29,819 nt of DNA. Origin: JAFARZ01 sp035651595 (GTDB lineage Bacteria > Actinomycetota > Actinomycetes > Streptosporangiales > Streptosporangiaceae). Both the position numbers and the translations under genes were made by a program. The notes under the pieces are model-generated. The model made no database searches. It saw nothing but the letters and a program-made list of their open reading frames with translations, and was not told the DNA's origin. The stretch lies in NCBI GenBank assembly GCA_035651595.1, contig DASRFJ010000182.1:1-29819 (forward strand), in the 5' to 3' direction. Shown here piece by piece: positions 1 to 7,469 of the stretch; position 1 is the stretch's first letter, and each line of letters starts with the position of its first letter.

Positions 1-189
1 CCGCGCTCATGGCTGCTCAGCCAGCGGCTCAACCTCGCCGAGGAACTGCTGGAGACCACCAGCCTGCCCATCGAGCAGATCGCTGACCGGGTGGGGTACC
101 GGAGCGCCGCGGTGTTCCGCGAGCAGTTCACGGCGCGCCGCGGCGTCGCGCCGCGCGACTACCGGCGGACGTTCAGCCGCACAGCGTGA
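1..189 (+). CDS. AraC-family transcriptional regulator, C-terminal fragment
   Basis: The reading frame is open from the first base and ends in TGA, giving the last 62 residues of a protein whose start lies outside the window. The visible part is the second helix-turn-helix of an AraC/XylS DNA-binding domain: the family pattern of a long helix (RLNLAEELLETT), the phrase LPIEQIADRVGYRS, and FREQFTARRGVAPRDYRR, which match the classic 'IA..VGF.s...F.r.Fk...G.sP..yR' signature. This placement close to the C-terminus is typical of GlxA/FtrA-like regulators with an N-terminal DJ-1/PfpI domain, but the sensor half is not visible, so the ligand and regulon cannot be inferred. The stop codon lies inside the first unit of a 14-bp tandem repeat. 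Confidence 0.88.
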   Translation, partial: PRSWLLSQRLNLAEELLETTSLPIEQIADRVGYRSAAVFREQFTARRGVAPRDYRRTFSRTA

Positions 190-233
190 ACCACACAGCG
201 TGAACCGCACAGCGTGAACCACACAGCGTGAAC
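178..233. repeat. four tandem copies of a 14-bp unit at the 3' end of the AraC-type gene
   Basis: The unit cRcacagcgtgaac is repeated four times head to tail, alternating cg/ca at its start so that it also reads as two 28-bp units. The first copy (178-191) contains the stop codon of the AraC-type gene. The block ends 10 bp before the stop of the convergent DUF4157 gene. It has no arms for a hairpin, so it is not an obvious terminator; slippage-type expansion is the simplest reading. Confidence 0.93.
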
Positions 234-242
234 TCGCGGGCG

Positions 243-2267
243 CTACGTCGGCTGCCCCGGCCGACGGAATGCTGGCAATCGTGGTCGGCGCTGATTGCGC
301 CGACGCGCGACCCGCGGGGGGCCGAAGACACGGGTCTGGCGTATTGCGACAACGAAGGCGTCGAAGGCCGGGCCGTCGAGGCGGTGCCGGATCATGGCGC
401 GCAGCATGTAGGCCTCCACCCGGCCGCCCACTTCTTCGCTTCCTGCCCGGATATAGGCGACGTCGGAGGAGTTGAGTGCCCGTGCCGCCCTCAGCGCCTC
501 GACCACCGCGGGGTCCGTGGGATCCACTGTGTTCGGCTTGACGGCGCTCAGGGCCAGGTACAGGTCGTCGATGCGGGCCGAGTTGTACTTGTTGAAGCCC
601 TCGGTGTCGGGGTTCCGGTAAGCGTGGGCAGCGCTGACGAAGCGGCTCTGCTCTTGCGTCGGCGCATCGCCGCCGACCGCGGTCTCGACCGCGGCGTAGT
701 CCTTGCGGATGCGCTCGAAGACCTCGAACTGTCCTGGGGCCCACTGCTTGCCCCGTCTGTCCGCATCGGCGCGCACGGTGAGGGCCGCGCCGCCCTGGTA
801 GCTGTACGCACGGTACTCGGTCTTGTACTCTCGCAGCGCCTTCTGGAACTCCACCGCCTCAGGGATCACTGCCGCCGCGATGCCGCTGCTGAGCGCGGGG
901 CCGCGGTGCCTGTCGGCGCCGTGCTGCACCTCGTGCCGCAGGGTCTGGAAGAACAGGGCGCTGTGGCGGTCATCGCTGGTGACCGCGTCGGTTACGGCGA
1001 TGTAGCCGGGCTTGTTCCACCCGTTGATCCGCTTGTCCAGCACGACGTTCTTCCGGTCCGCGGCGTTGACCGGGTCGTAGAGGTGGGAATCGGCGGCCTG
1101 ATCGCCCACCGCGCCGCGGCCTGCGCGGTTCGGTTTGGGGAAGAACGTCGCGTCCCTGTCAGTCGGCTTACTGCCGCGCAGGAAGAACCTGGCGCGGTAC
1201 TCGCGGTCGGGTGTCTCGGTCACCACGAAGAGCTTCGACTTGCCCCGGCGCACCCAGTCGACCGAGTTGCGCAGCCGGACGTCCTCGGATCTGCTGCCCT
1301 CGTCGAGCCAGCCCTCGACTCTGTTCAGTTGCTGCCGGTGCGCATCGCGCGCGGCCGTGAACGCGATGCCCCGCCACCTGTCGACCCGGTCCTTGAAGGC
1401 CTCGGCCTCCGCGTCGAGCGCGTTGACCTCCGTGGCCCGCATCCGCGCCCGCCGGGTCCGCCGCCACTCCGCGATCCGGTCGCGGAGCGCCTGCAGGGCT
1501 CTGGACAGGCGCGGCAGGACACCCTCGGCATACGCCGCGCGGACTCGCACCACCGCGTCATCGATGCGCCTGAGCTCCGTCGAGCGGGGCTTGACCAAGC
1601 CGGTGACCCGCTGCGTCCGGGTCGTCTTTTCGAACCAGTTCTCTGCCCCGTCCAGGTAGGTGCGGCGGATGACCGCCGGGGATGACTGCTGGGTGACGTG
1701 GGCGAGCTCGTGCGCCAGCAAGTGCCGGCCCGCCGCGCTGCCGAGATCGGGCAGGCCGCGGCGGAAGAAGACGTGCTGGCCGATGGTGAAGGCATGGGCC
1801 CGGACCGTATCGCACAGGTCACGGGCCCGGGCGTCGGCGTGTACCCGCACCCCCGGCAACCTGGTGCCGAGCGCGGCCTCCATCCGCGCTCGCGCCATGG
1901 CCCCCAGCGGCGCGCCGCCGGCCCGCTGGGCCGCGCCGACCGCGCGGGACGTCTCGCCGTCGAGCGCACCGCCCGGGTCACCGGCCGCGGCGCGGCGGTG
2001 GATCAGCGAACCGGCACCGGCGATCCGGTCCGCGGCGGCCTCCGCCGGATCGTGCGCGGCGCCGACCACTAGCGGCGTCACGGGCGCGGCCGGGCCCGCC
2101 ACCAGCCGCTGCACGAACTGGTTGCCGTGGCTGCGCTGCAACTGGAGGAGAAGACCACCCAGGTCCCGGCGAGCACTCGGCAATCCCTCGGTGTCGCGAC
2201 GAGGCGGGCCGGACGTGTCCTGAAGACGACGCTGCAGCAGGCTCGCGTACTTCGCCGTTCCGCCCAT
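243..2267 (-). CDS. DUF4157 (eCIS core domain) protein with two HExxH motifs, putative metallopeptidase
   Basis: This is a 674-residue protein. The N-terminus holds the LQRSHGNQFVQRL phrase (about residues 43-55) common in eCIS-associated DUF4157 proteins. The DUF4157 domain follows (about 120-200): RLPGVRVHADARA, then FTIGQHVFF, ending in LLAHELAHVTQQ with HELAH at 186-190. Residues 210-340 are Arg/Glu-rich and probably helical. A second zinc-site-like motif, RHEVQHG, lies at 444-450 and is followed by KTEYRAY (482-488), where a Glu could be the third ligand. The last 30 residues are very basic. There is no signal peptide. The ATG at 2267 is preferred over an upstream ATG at 2312 because GGGAGG sits six bases before it and the upstream ATG has no ribosome site. 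DUF4157 proteins are linked to extracellular contractile injection systems, but no injection-system gene is present here. Toxin, effector or housekeeping peptidase cannot be told apart. Confidence 0.82.
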   Translation of the reverse strand: MGGTAKYASLLQRRLQDTSGPPRRDTEGLPSARRDLGGLLLQLQRSHGNQFVQRLVAGPAAPVTPLVVGAAHDPAEAAADRIAGAGSLIHRRAAAGDPGGALDGETSRAVGAAQRAGGAPLGAMARARMEAALGTRLPGVRVHADARARDLCDTVRAHAFTIGQHVFFRRGLPDLGSAAGRHLLAHELAHVTQQSSPAVIRRTYLDGAENWFEKTTRTQRVTGLVKPRSTELRRIDDAVVRVRAAYAEGVLPRLSRALQALRDRIAEWRRTRRARMRATEVNALDAEAEAFKDRVDRWRGIAFTAARDAHRQQLNRVEGWLDEGSRSEDVRLRNSVDWVRRGKSKLFVVTETPDREYRARFFLRGSKPTDRDATFFPKPNRAGRGAVGDQAADSHLYDPVNAADRKNVVLDKRINGWNKPGYIAVTDAVTSDDRHSALFFQTLRHEVQHGADRHRGPALSSGIAAAVIPEAVEFQKALREYKTEYRAYSYQGGAALTVRADADRRGKQWAPGQFEVFERIRKDYAAVETAVGGDAPTQEQSRFVSAAHAYRNPDTEGFNKYNSARIDDLYLALSAVKPNTVDPTDPAVVEALRAARALNSSDVAYIRAGSEEVGGRVEAYMLRAMIRHRLDGPAFDAFVVAIRQTRVFGPPRVARRRNQRRPRLPAFRRPGQPT

Positions 2268-2448
2268 CGTGTCCTCCCAGCCGTCCACCCCCGGCCACGA
2301 CCAGCGTGTCATAAACGGCCGGCCGCGTACAGGCGCTCATCCGTGCGGCAATGGGCGACCTTGCGCGTGTCGCGGGGTGTTCGGAGGACGCGCGTATGCC
2401 GTTCTGATAAAAAGCTCAAATATCCGTATCTGGGGTGGGAGGAACCAC

Positions 2449-3420
2449 ATGAAAACGAGGCTTGTCGCGTGTGCGGCTGCCGGCGCGATGATCGCGCTGC
2501 TCGGTACTGCCGTGGCCGCGGGCCAGGCGAACGCCAGCCAGGCGAACGCCAGCCAGGCGGGACCCAGGAGCAGCCGGCCGTGCGGAACCGAAGCCAAGCC
2601 GGGCACCTACAAGCACGTGATCTGGATCTTCATGGAGAACCAGAGCTACAGCACGATCATCGGCTCGTCGCAGGCGAAGTACATCAACACGATCGCCGGC
2701 GACTGCGGGCTGGCCACCAACTATCACAACGTCACGCACCCGAGCCTGCCGAACTACATCGCGGCTACCTCAGGGCTGGCGGTTTCCTCGCTGCACAGCT
2801 TCCTGCCGGACTGCGGCCCGGCCGGGAGCTGCAAGACGTCGGCCAAGAGCATCTTCGGCCAGGGCGAGTCGTGGCGGGCGTACGACGAGTCGATGCCGTC
2901 GAACTGCGACCGGTCCAACGCCGGCAACTACGCGGTGCGGCACAACCCGGCGGTGTATTACACGACGCTGACCGGCTGCTCCGGCAACGACGTGCCGCTC
3001 TCCCACCTGTCGTCGGACCTGTCGCACAACCGGCTGGCCGCGTTCTCGTTCATCACGCCGAACCTGATCGACGACATGCACAACGGCACCGTCGCGGACG
3101 GCTCGACGTGGCTGTCGCACAACCTGCCGGTGATCCTGAACAGCGCCGAGTACCGGAACGGCTCGACGGCCGTCTTCATCACCTGGGACGAGGGCGAGCA
3201 GGGCCACTACGGCCCCGGCGAGCAGTGCGCGAAGAACACCTCGGACGTGAGCTGCCGCGTCGCGACGCTGGTCATCAGCCCGAGCACCAAGGCCGGCACG
3301 CGGTCCGGCACCCTGTTCAACCACTACTCGCTGCTGGCCACCGCCGAGCAGCTGCTCCACCTGGCCAAGCTGGGGCAGGCGAGCAGCGCCACGACGATGA
3401 CCAAGGCGTTCAACCTGTAA
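2449..3420 (+). CDS. secreted phosphoesterase-family protein (acid phosphatase / phospholipase C type)
   Basis: This is a 323-residue exported protein. The ATG at 2449 follows GGGAGG at 2437-2442 and begins a typical signal peptide: MKTR, a hydrophobic stretch to about residue 23, then a small-residue cleavage region. The mature part matches the phosphoesterase family PF04185: HVIWIFMENQSY (56-67) supplies the N-terminal metal-site segment, HPSLPNYIA (97-105) the central motif, and VFITWDEGE (about 241-249) the C-terminal acidic motif. Members hydrolyse phosphate esters outside the cell, and the substrate is not predictable here. The linker after the signal peptide contains a 15-bp tandem duplication encoding QANASQANAS. 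Six cysteines suggest disulfides in the mature protein. It ends 11 bases inside the 3' end of the convergent TetR gene. No operon partner is visible. Confidence 0.86.
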   Translation: MKTRLVACAAAGAMIALLGTAVAAGQANASQANASQAGPRSSRPCGTEAKPGTYKHVIWIFMENQSYSTIIGSSQAKYINTIAGDCGLATNYHNVTHPSLPNYIAATSGLAVSSLHSFLPDCGPAGSCKTSAKSIFGQGESWRAYDESMPSNCDRSNAGNYAVRHNPAVYYTTLTGCSGNDVPLSHLSSDLSHNRLAAFSFITPNLIDDMHNGTVADGSTWLSHNLPVILNSAEYRNGSTAVFITWDEGEQGHYGPGEQCAKNTSDVSCRVATLVISPSTKAGTRSGTLFNHYSLLATAEQLLHLAKLGQASSATTMTKAFNL

Positions 3421-3982
3421 TGCCGGCCACGGCCTGCCGGACGGCCGCTTCGTCCGGCGGGTCGTCGCGGCCCGCGAACAGCATGTGCCCGGTGCCGACG
3501 AGCGAGAGCGCGAGCGTCTCGACGTCGGCACCGGGCGCGAGACGGCCCAGCTCGCGCTCCGCGGTGAGGTAAGCGGCAATCATGGCCGAGGCTTGCGTCA
3601 GGATCGGCACGCCGTTCGGCTGGGTCTGACGGAGCCTGGCGCGCAGGTCGTCGCGGAAGATGATCAGGCTCACGATCGCCACCGCGACGGGGTCGAACAG
3701 CTCGGTGAGCGCCCGGCTCAGGTTCTCCGGTACCGTGCCGGTTCCGGCCTGGTCGAGCAGCGCGGTTTCCTGGGCCGCGACGCGGGCGATGCGGTCGAGC
3801 ACCAGCTCGGTGAGAAAACTGTCGAAGTCGGCGAAGTGGCGGTGCAGGACGCCCTTGGCCACGCCTGCCTCGGCGGTGACCGCGCGGCTGGTCAGCGCGT
3901 TCGGCCCGTCCCGGAGCAGGATGCGTTCGGCGGCGTCGAACAGCTGCTGGCGCGGATCGCGGATCGCTATCCCTGTCGGCAC
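3410..3982 (-). CDS. TetR-family transcriptional regulator
   Basis: This 190-residue protein has a TetR_N helix-turn-helix at about residues 13-58 (AAERILLRDGPNALTSRAVTAEAGVAKGVLHRHFADFDSF), which has the family's 'G...T...IA..AGV..G..Y.HF..K..L' form, with LHRHFADFD replacing the more usual YRHFPSKE. The rest is a helical ligand-binding domain with no recognisable ligand signature. It is transcribed away from the methyltransferase at 4052, and the 69-bp gap carries overlapping palindromes at 4022-4050. The usual inference is that this protein represses both itself and the methyltransferase. Its 3' end overlaps the phosphoesterase by 11 bp. Confidence 0.87.
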   Translation of the reverse strand: MPTGIAIRDPRQQLFDAAERILLRDGPNALTSRAVTAEAGVAKGVLHRHFADFDSFLTELVLDRIARVAAQETALLDQAGTGTVPENLSRALTELFDPVAVAIVSLIIFRDDLRARLRQTQPNGVPILTQASAMIAAYLTAERELGRLAPGADVETLALSLVGTGHMLFAGRDDPPDEAAVRQAVAGITG

Positions 3983-4021
3983 CGCGCATCCCTTCTTCGC
4001 TGTGCGCGAAACCGGTTCTGG

Positions 4022-4050
4022 AGTGGGCGAGCGCCCACTTAAAGTGGGCG
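4022..4050. promoter_or_regulatory. nested palindromic operator between TetR gene and methyltransferase
   Basis: Three copies of an AGTGGGCG-type half-site lie in alternating orientation. The left pair (4022-4029 and 4032-4039) forms an 8-bp-arm palindrome with a 2-bp centre. The right pair (4032-4040 and 4042-4050) forms a 9-bp-arm palindrome, CGCCCACTT-A-AAGTGGGCG. The two share the middle arm. The right palindrome ends one base before the methyltransferase ATG, so bound repressor would cover its start. Assignment to the neighbouring TetR is inference from position. Confidence 0.82.
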
Positions 4051-4051
4051 C

Positions 4052-4870
4052 ATGACCACTCTACCTTCTGGGCCGGCGCCGGGTACGGGCGCCCAGCCGC
4101 ACCTTGCCAGGCAGATAGCCGAGTCGTTCGGCGTGGACGCGGAACGCTATGACCGGACCCGGCCGCACTATCCCGCTGCTCTGGTGGACCGGATCGTCGC
4201 GGCCAGCCCCGGGCGAGAGGTCCTCGACGTCGGGCCCGGCACCGGCATCAGCAGCCGCCAGTTCCAGGCGGCGGGCTGCGCCGTGCTGGGCGTCGAGCCC
4301 GACGCGCGGATGGCCGAGTTCGCCCGGCGGACCGGAGTCGAGGTCGAGGTGTCCACGTTCGAGGCCTGGTCCCCGGCCGGGCGTTCGTTCGATGCGGTGG
4401 TAGCCGGGATGGCCTGGCACTGGGTCGACCCGGTCGCGGGCGCCGCGCAGGCCGCCCGGGTGCTGCGGCCCGGTGGCCGGCTGGCCGTGTTCTGGAACGT
4501 CTTCCAGCCGCCGGCCGCGCTGGCGCAGAAGTTCACCGCGGTCGCGCGCCGGGTGCTGGCCGACTCGGCGTACCGGCCCGACGGGCGGTCTCCGCTGGCG
4601 GCGTACCAGGTGATGCTCGACAAGGCCGCCGACGGGATCCGGCAGGCCGGCGCGTTCGGCGAGCCGGAGCAGTGGCGGCACGACTGGGAGCGCGGCTACA
4701 CCAAGGCCGAGTGGCTGGACATGATGCCCACCCAGGGCGTGTACACCCGGCTGCCATCCGGCCAGCTCAACGACCTGCTGGCGGGTACTGGGCAGGCCAT
4801 CGACGAGTACGGCGGCAGCTTTACCGTGGAGTTCGCGACCGTGGCGGTCACCGCTATTGCGGGCCGGTGA
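4052..4870 (+). CDS. class I SAM-dependent methyltransferase
   Basis: This 272-residue protein has the Methyltransf_11/25 fold. Motif I is VLDVGPGTG (about 57-65), the acidic end of strand 2 is GVEPDARM, motif post-I/II is FDAVVAGMAWHWVD, and LRPGGRLAVFWN is motif III. The N-terminal phrase FGVDAERYDRTRPHYP is shared by a large group of actinobacterial small-molecule methyltransferases of unknown substrate. The ATG at 4052 has no ribosome site before it; an operator ends at 4050, so the transcript may be leaderless. Expression is probably controlled by the divergent TetR. The 3' end overlaps the convergent sigma-factor gene by 17 bp. Confidence 0.87.
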   Translation: MTTLPSGPAPGTGAQPHLARQIAESFGVDAERYDRTRPHYPAALVDRIVAASPGREVLDVGPGTGISSRQFQAAGCAVLGVEPDARMAEFARRTGVEVEVSTFEAWSPAGRSFDAVVAGMAWHWVDPVAGAAQAARVLRPGGRLAVFWNVFQPPAALAQKFTAVARRVLADSAYRPDGRSPLAAYQVMLDKAADGIRQAGAFGEPEQWRHDWERGYTKAEWLDMMPTQGVYTRLPSGQLNDLLAGTGQAIDEYGGSFTVEFATVAVTAIAGR

Positions 4871-5825
4871 GCTGGGACATTGTGAGCTCCGCCGGGAAGC
4901 CGAACGCGACGGGAAGGCGCGGGTCGAGGAAGGCCGAGATCCGCGCGATGCTCGTCGGCGTGGCGGTGAGGACCTGGACGCCGAACGCCCGGTACACGCC
5001 GTCCGGGCCGCGCTGGTACTCGGCCAGCGCGGGCTGGCCGTTGGCGGCGGTCGGGAGCAGCTTGAACGTGCCGGGCTTGCGCAGCACGTGCGTGCCCAGG
5101 AACAGGCCGATATGGTCACGGCCGGCGAACCAGGTGGGCAGTGGCGGCATCTCGAGCACGGCGTCCTTCTGGAGCAGTTCGGTGAGGGCGGCGATGTCGG
5201 CGTTCTCGAAGGCCGTCGCGTAGCGGTCGAGCAGCGCGCGATCGCCGGGGTTGGCGGGTTCGCGGATCTCGTTCTCGGCGAGCCCCGCCTGCTGGAGCTG
5301 CGCCCGGGCACGCTGTAGCGCGCTGTTGGCGGCGACCGTGGTCATGCCGAGCAGTTCGGCTACCTCGGCGGCGTGCCAGCCGAGCACGTCACGCAGGATC
5401 AGCACGGCACGCTGCCGGGCCGGCAGGTACTGGAGGGCGGCGATCAGGGCCAGCCTTATGTTCGTCCGGGACATGGCGGCGGACTCCGGGTTCAGCAGCG
5501 TGTCCGGGATCGGCTCGAGCCACGGGACCTCTTGGCTCGGCGGGGCCACGGGCCCGTCCGGGTTGTCGCCGGGTTGGCCGAGGCCGGAGGGCAGCGGCCG
5601 GCGACGGCGGGTCTCGAGGGCCCGCAGGCACGTGTTCGTGGCGATCCGGTACAGCCAGGTCCGCACCGACGAACGGCCCTCGAACTGGCCGAACGAGCGC
5701 CAGGCCCGGATCATGGTCTCCTGGAGCTGGTCTTCGGCGTCGTGGATCGAGCCGAGCATGCGGTAGCAGTGCGCGAGGAGTTCGGCCTGGTAGGGGTCGG
5801 TGAGGCGGGTGAACTCGTCGGTCAT
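4854..5825 (-). CDS. ECF sigma factor with C-terminal SnoaL-like domain (SigX5/SigG-like)
   Basis: This 323-residue protein contains sigma-70 region 2 at about 10-75 (ELLAHCYRMLGSIHDAEDQLQETMIRAWRSF, then VRTWLYRIATNTC) and region 4 at about 125-178 (LPARQRAVLILRDVLGWHAAEVAELLGMTTVAANSALQRARAQL). A C-terminal extension (about 190-310) with DRYATAFENADIAALTELLQKDA has the look of an NTF2/SnoaL-like domain. That three-part layout fits the SigX5-type (TIGR02960) and related ECF groups, in which the C-terminal domain tunes sigma activity instead of a classical anti-sigma factor. No anti-sigma gene is adjacent, in line with that. The ATG at 5825 is preceded by GGAG at a usable distance. The gene is divergent from the SDR at 5948, a plausible target. 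Confidence 0.88.
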   Translation of the reverse strand: MTDEFTRLTDPYQAELLAHCYRMLGSIHDAEDQLQETMIRAWRSFGQFEGRSSVRTWLYRIATNTCLRALETRRRRPLPSGLGQPGDNPDGPVAPPSQEVPWLEPIPDTLLNPESAAMSRTNIRLALIAALQYLPARQRAVLILRDVLGWHAAEVAELLGMTTVAANSALQRARAQLQQAGLAENEIREPANPGDRALLDRYATAFENADIAALTELLQKDAVLEMPPLPTWFAGRDHIGLFLGTHVLRKPGTFKLLPTAANGQPALAEYQRGPDGVYRAFGVQVLTATPTSIARISAFLDPRLPVAFGFPAELTMSQLTGPQ

Positions 5826-5947
5826 CTGGCTGTCTCCGGCTGATCGCTTGACCTGATGCCTATTTATACCGGTGAGTTCTTGCGGTGCCCCGGATCGATA
5901 CCGGTAGCGGCGGCAGGCGGCCGCCTCGTATCGGGAGGTCTGCGATC

Positions 5948-6697
5948 ATGGGTGAACTTTCGGGCAAGACGGCGGTAGTGGTGGGTGCCAGCCGCGGCCT
6001 CGGCCGCGGGATAGCCGGGGCGCTCGCTTCGGCGGGCGCGGGTGTCGTCGCCGTGGCGCGGACCGGCTCCGCGCTGGCTGAGCTGGCCGAATCGGGCGGA
6101 GACATCAGCGTCGAGGTCGCCGACGCGGCCGATCCCGCGGTGGCGTGGAACCTGGTGGACACGTACGAGCCGTCGGTCCTCGTGCTGGTCGCCGGCGCCA
6201 TTCCGGTGGCGCTGCCACTCCACCGGCAGACGTGGGAGACGTTCTCTGTCAACTGGCACACCGACGTGCGCATGACGTTCAACTGGCTGCGTGAGGCGCT
6301 GCTGAAGCCGCTGGCGCCGGGCAGCCGGGTGGTGGTCATGAGCAGCGGTGCCGCCCTCTTCGGCTCGCCGGCCAGCGGGGGTTACGCGGGTGCCAAGGCC
6401 ACCCAGCGGTTCATGGCGGAATACGCCCAGGAGGAGTCGCGGCGCGCCGGGCTCGACATCACGGTCACCGCGCTGATGCCGCGGATGACGCCGCTCGGCG
6501 ACGTGGGCAGGCGCGGCGTCCGCGGCTACGCGGCACGCAGCGGCGTGACGGAGGAGGCGTTCATTCAGCAGATGGGTGAGGTGCTCACCCCCGAGCAGGC
6601 CGGGTCCGTGGTGGTGGACCTGGTTCGCGCCGACCCCGCGACGCTGGCGCCCGGCTATGTGCTCACCGCGGCTGGCCTCCAGCAGGTCAGTGGCTGA
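5948..6697 (+). CDS. SDR-family NAD(P)-dependent oxidoreductase
   Basis: This 249-residue short-chain dehydrogenase has the cofactor loop GASRGLGRG (about 13-21) and the active-site YAGAK with upstream SSG serines (VVMSSGAALFGSPASGGYAGAK). The usual NNAG motif is replaced by LVAGAIP, which is seen in divergent SDRs. The substrate is unknown. The ATG at 5948 was chosen because GGGAGG lies at 5933-5938; an in-frame upstream ATG at 5885 has no such site. It reads away from the ECF sigma gene across a 122-bp gap. Its end overlaps the convergent ABC permease by 11 bp. Confidence 0.87.
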   Translation: MGELSGKTAVVVGASRGLGRGIAGALASAGAGVVAVARTGSALAELAESGGDISVEVADAADPAVAWNLVDTYEPSVLVLVAGAIPVALPLHRQTWETFSVNWHTDVRMTFNWLREALLKPLAPGSRVVVMSSGAALFGSPASGGYAGAKATQRFMAEYAQEESRRAGLDITVTALMPRMTPLGDVGRRGVRGYAARSGVTEEAFIQQMGEVLTPEQAGSVVVDLVRADPATLAPGYVLTAAGLQQVSG

Positions 6698-7448
6698 GGT
6701 GCCGGTAACGGCGCACGGACAGCGGGAAGAACACGACGATGAGAATCACCGGCCACGCCACCGCCACGAGGATCGCGTGACCGGTGACCCAGGAGGGGCC
6801 AGCGCCAACCGGGTCGCCGAACAACTGGCGGGCGGCCGACGCGGTTGACGACAGCGGGTTCCACAGGGCGATGGCGCCGAGCCAGGCGGGCATGGTGGCG
6901 ATGGCGACGAACGGGTTGCCGAGGAATCCGATCGGGAACTCCAGCGTCCGCACCGCGGTGACCGCCTCGGAGTTGTCGTAGAACCGGAGCCCGAGGTAGA
7001 TCCCGATCCACACGAACGCGAACCGCAGCAGCAGGAGCAGGCCGAGCGCGCCGGCCGCGCGAGCCACGCCGCGGTGCGGATGCCAGCCGATCGCGAGCCC
7101 GCAGCCGGTGAGCACGGCCAGCGCGACCGCCGAGCTGAGCATGTCCGCGACGGCCCGCCCGGCGACCACGGCTTCGGCGGCCATGGGCAGTGAGCGGAAC
7201 CGGTCGGTGACCCCGCGGGCGGCGTCCGTGCTGACCGCGGACAGTGTGGCGCCGATGCCGAACACCATCGTCATGGCGAACATGCCCGGCATGAGGAAGT
7301 CGCGGTAGTCGCCGCCGCCGGGCACGATCATCGCCCCGCCCAGCAGGTAGCCGAACATCAGCACGATCATGACGGGGAACACGAGCGTGTTCGCGATGAC
7401 CGCGCCCGGCTGCCGCGCCCAGTGCTGGAGGTCGCGGCGGGTGATCAC
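6687..7448 (-). CDS. ABC-2 type transporter permease (DrrB-like)
   Basis: This integral membrane protein is 253 residues from the GTG at 7448, with about six hydrophobic segments (for example ANTLVFPVMIVLMFGYLLGG, then MFAMTMVFGIGATLSAV). It carries the ABC-2 phrases PGMFAMTMVFG and RGVTDRFRSLPM typical of daunorubicin/multidrug export permeases. It forms the membrane half of the exporter encoded with the ATPase at 7470-8402. The start is uncertain. The family usually begins with a segment like 'DTWVLTRR', and the same frame upstream reads IKDTWVITRR. A Shine-Dalgarno-like AGG/GAGG overlaps the ATPase stop nine bases before an ATT codon at 7461-7463, whereas the GTG has none. Translation may therefore begin at ATT, giving 258 residues. 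Confidence 0.86.
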   Translation of the reverse strand: MITRRDLQHWARQPGAVIANTLVFPVMIVLMFGYLLGGAMIVPGGGDYRDFLMPGMFAMTMVFGIGATLSAVSTDAARGVTDRFRSLPMAAEAVVAGRAVADMLSSAVALAVLTGCGLAIGWHPHRGVARAAGALGLLLLLRFAFVWIGIYLGLRFYDNSEAVTAVRTLEFPIGFLGNPFVAIATMPAWLGAIALWNPLSSTASAARQLFGDPVGAGPSWVTGHAILVAVAWPVILIVVFFPLSVRRYRHLSH

Positions 7449-7469
7449 CCAGGTGTCTTTAATGACTGT

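Noticed and set aside
178..233. CRISPR-like array
   Set aside because: Units are 14 bp and directly adjacent without spacers, and no cas gene is seen.
228..1685. 485-residue open frame on the plus strand opposite the DUF4157 gene
   Set aside because: No recognisable motif and no ribosome site; the opposite strand holds two HExxH motifs and a good start.
2265..2312. Start of the DUF4157 protein at the upstream ATG (2312)
   Set aside because: No ribosome site precedes it, whereas the ATG at 2267 has GGGAGG at the proper distance and begins where relatives do.
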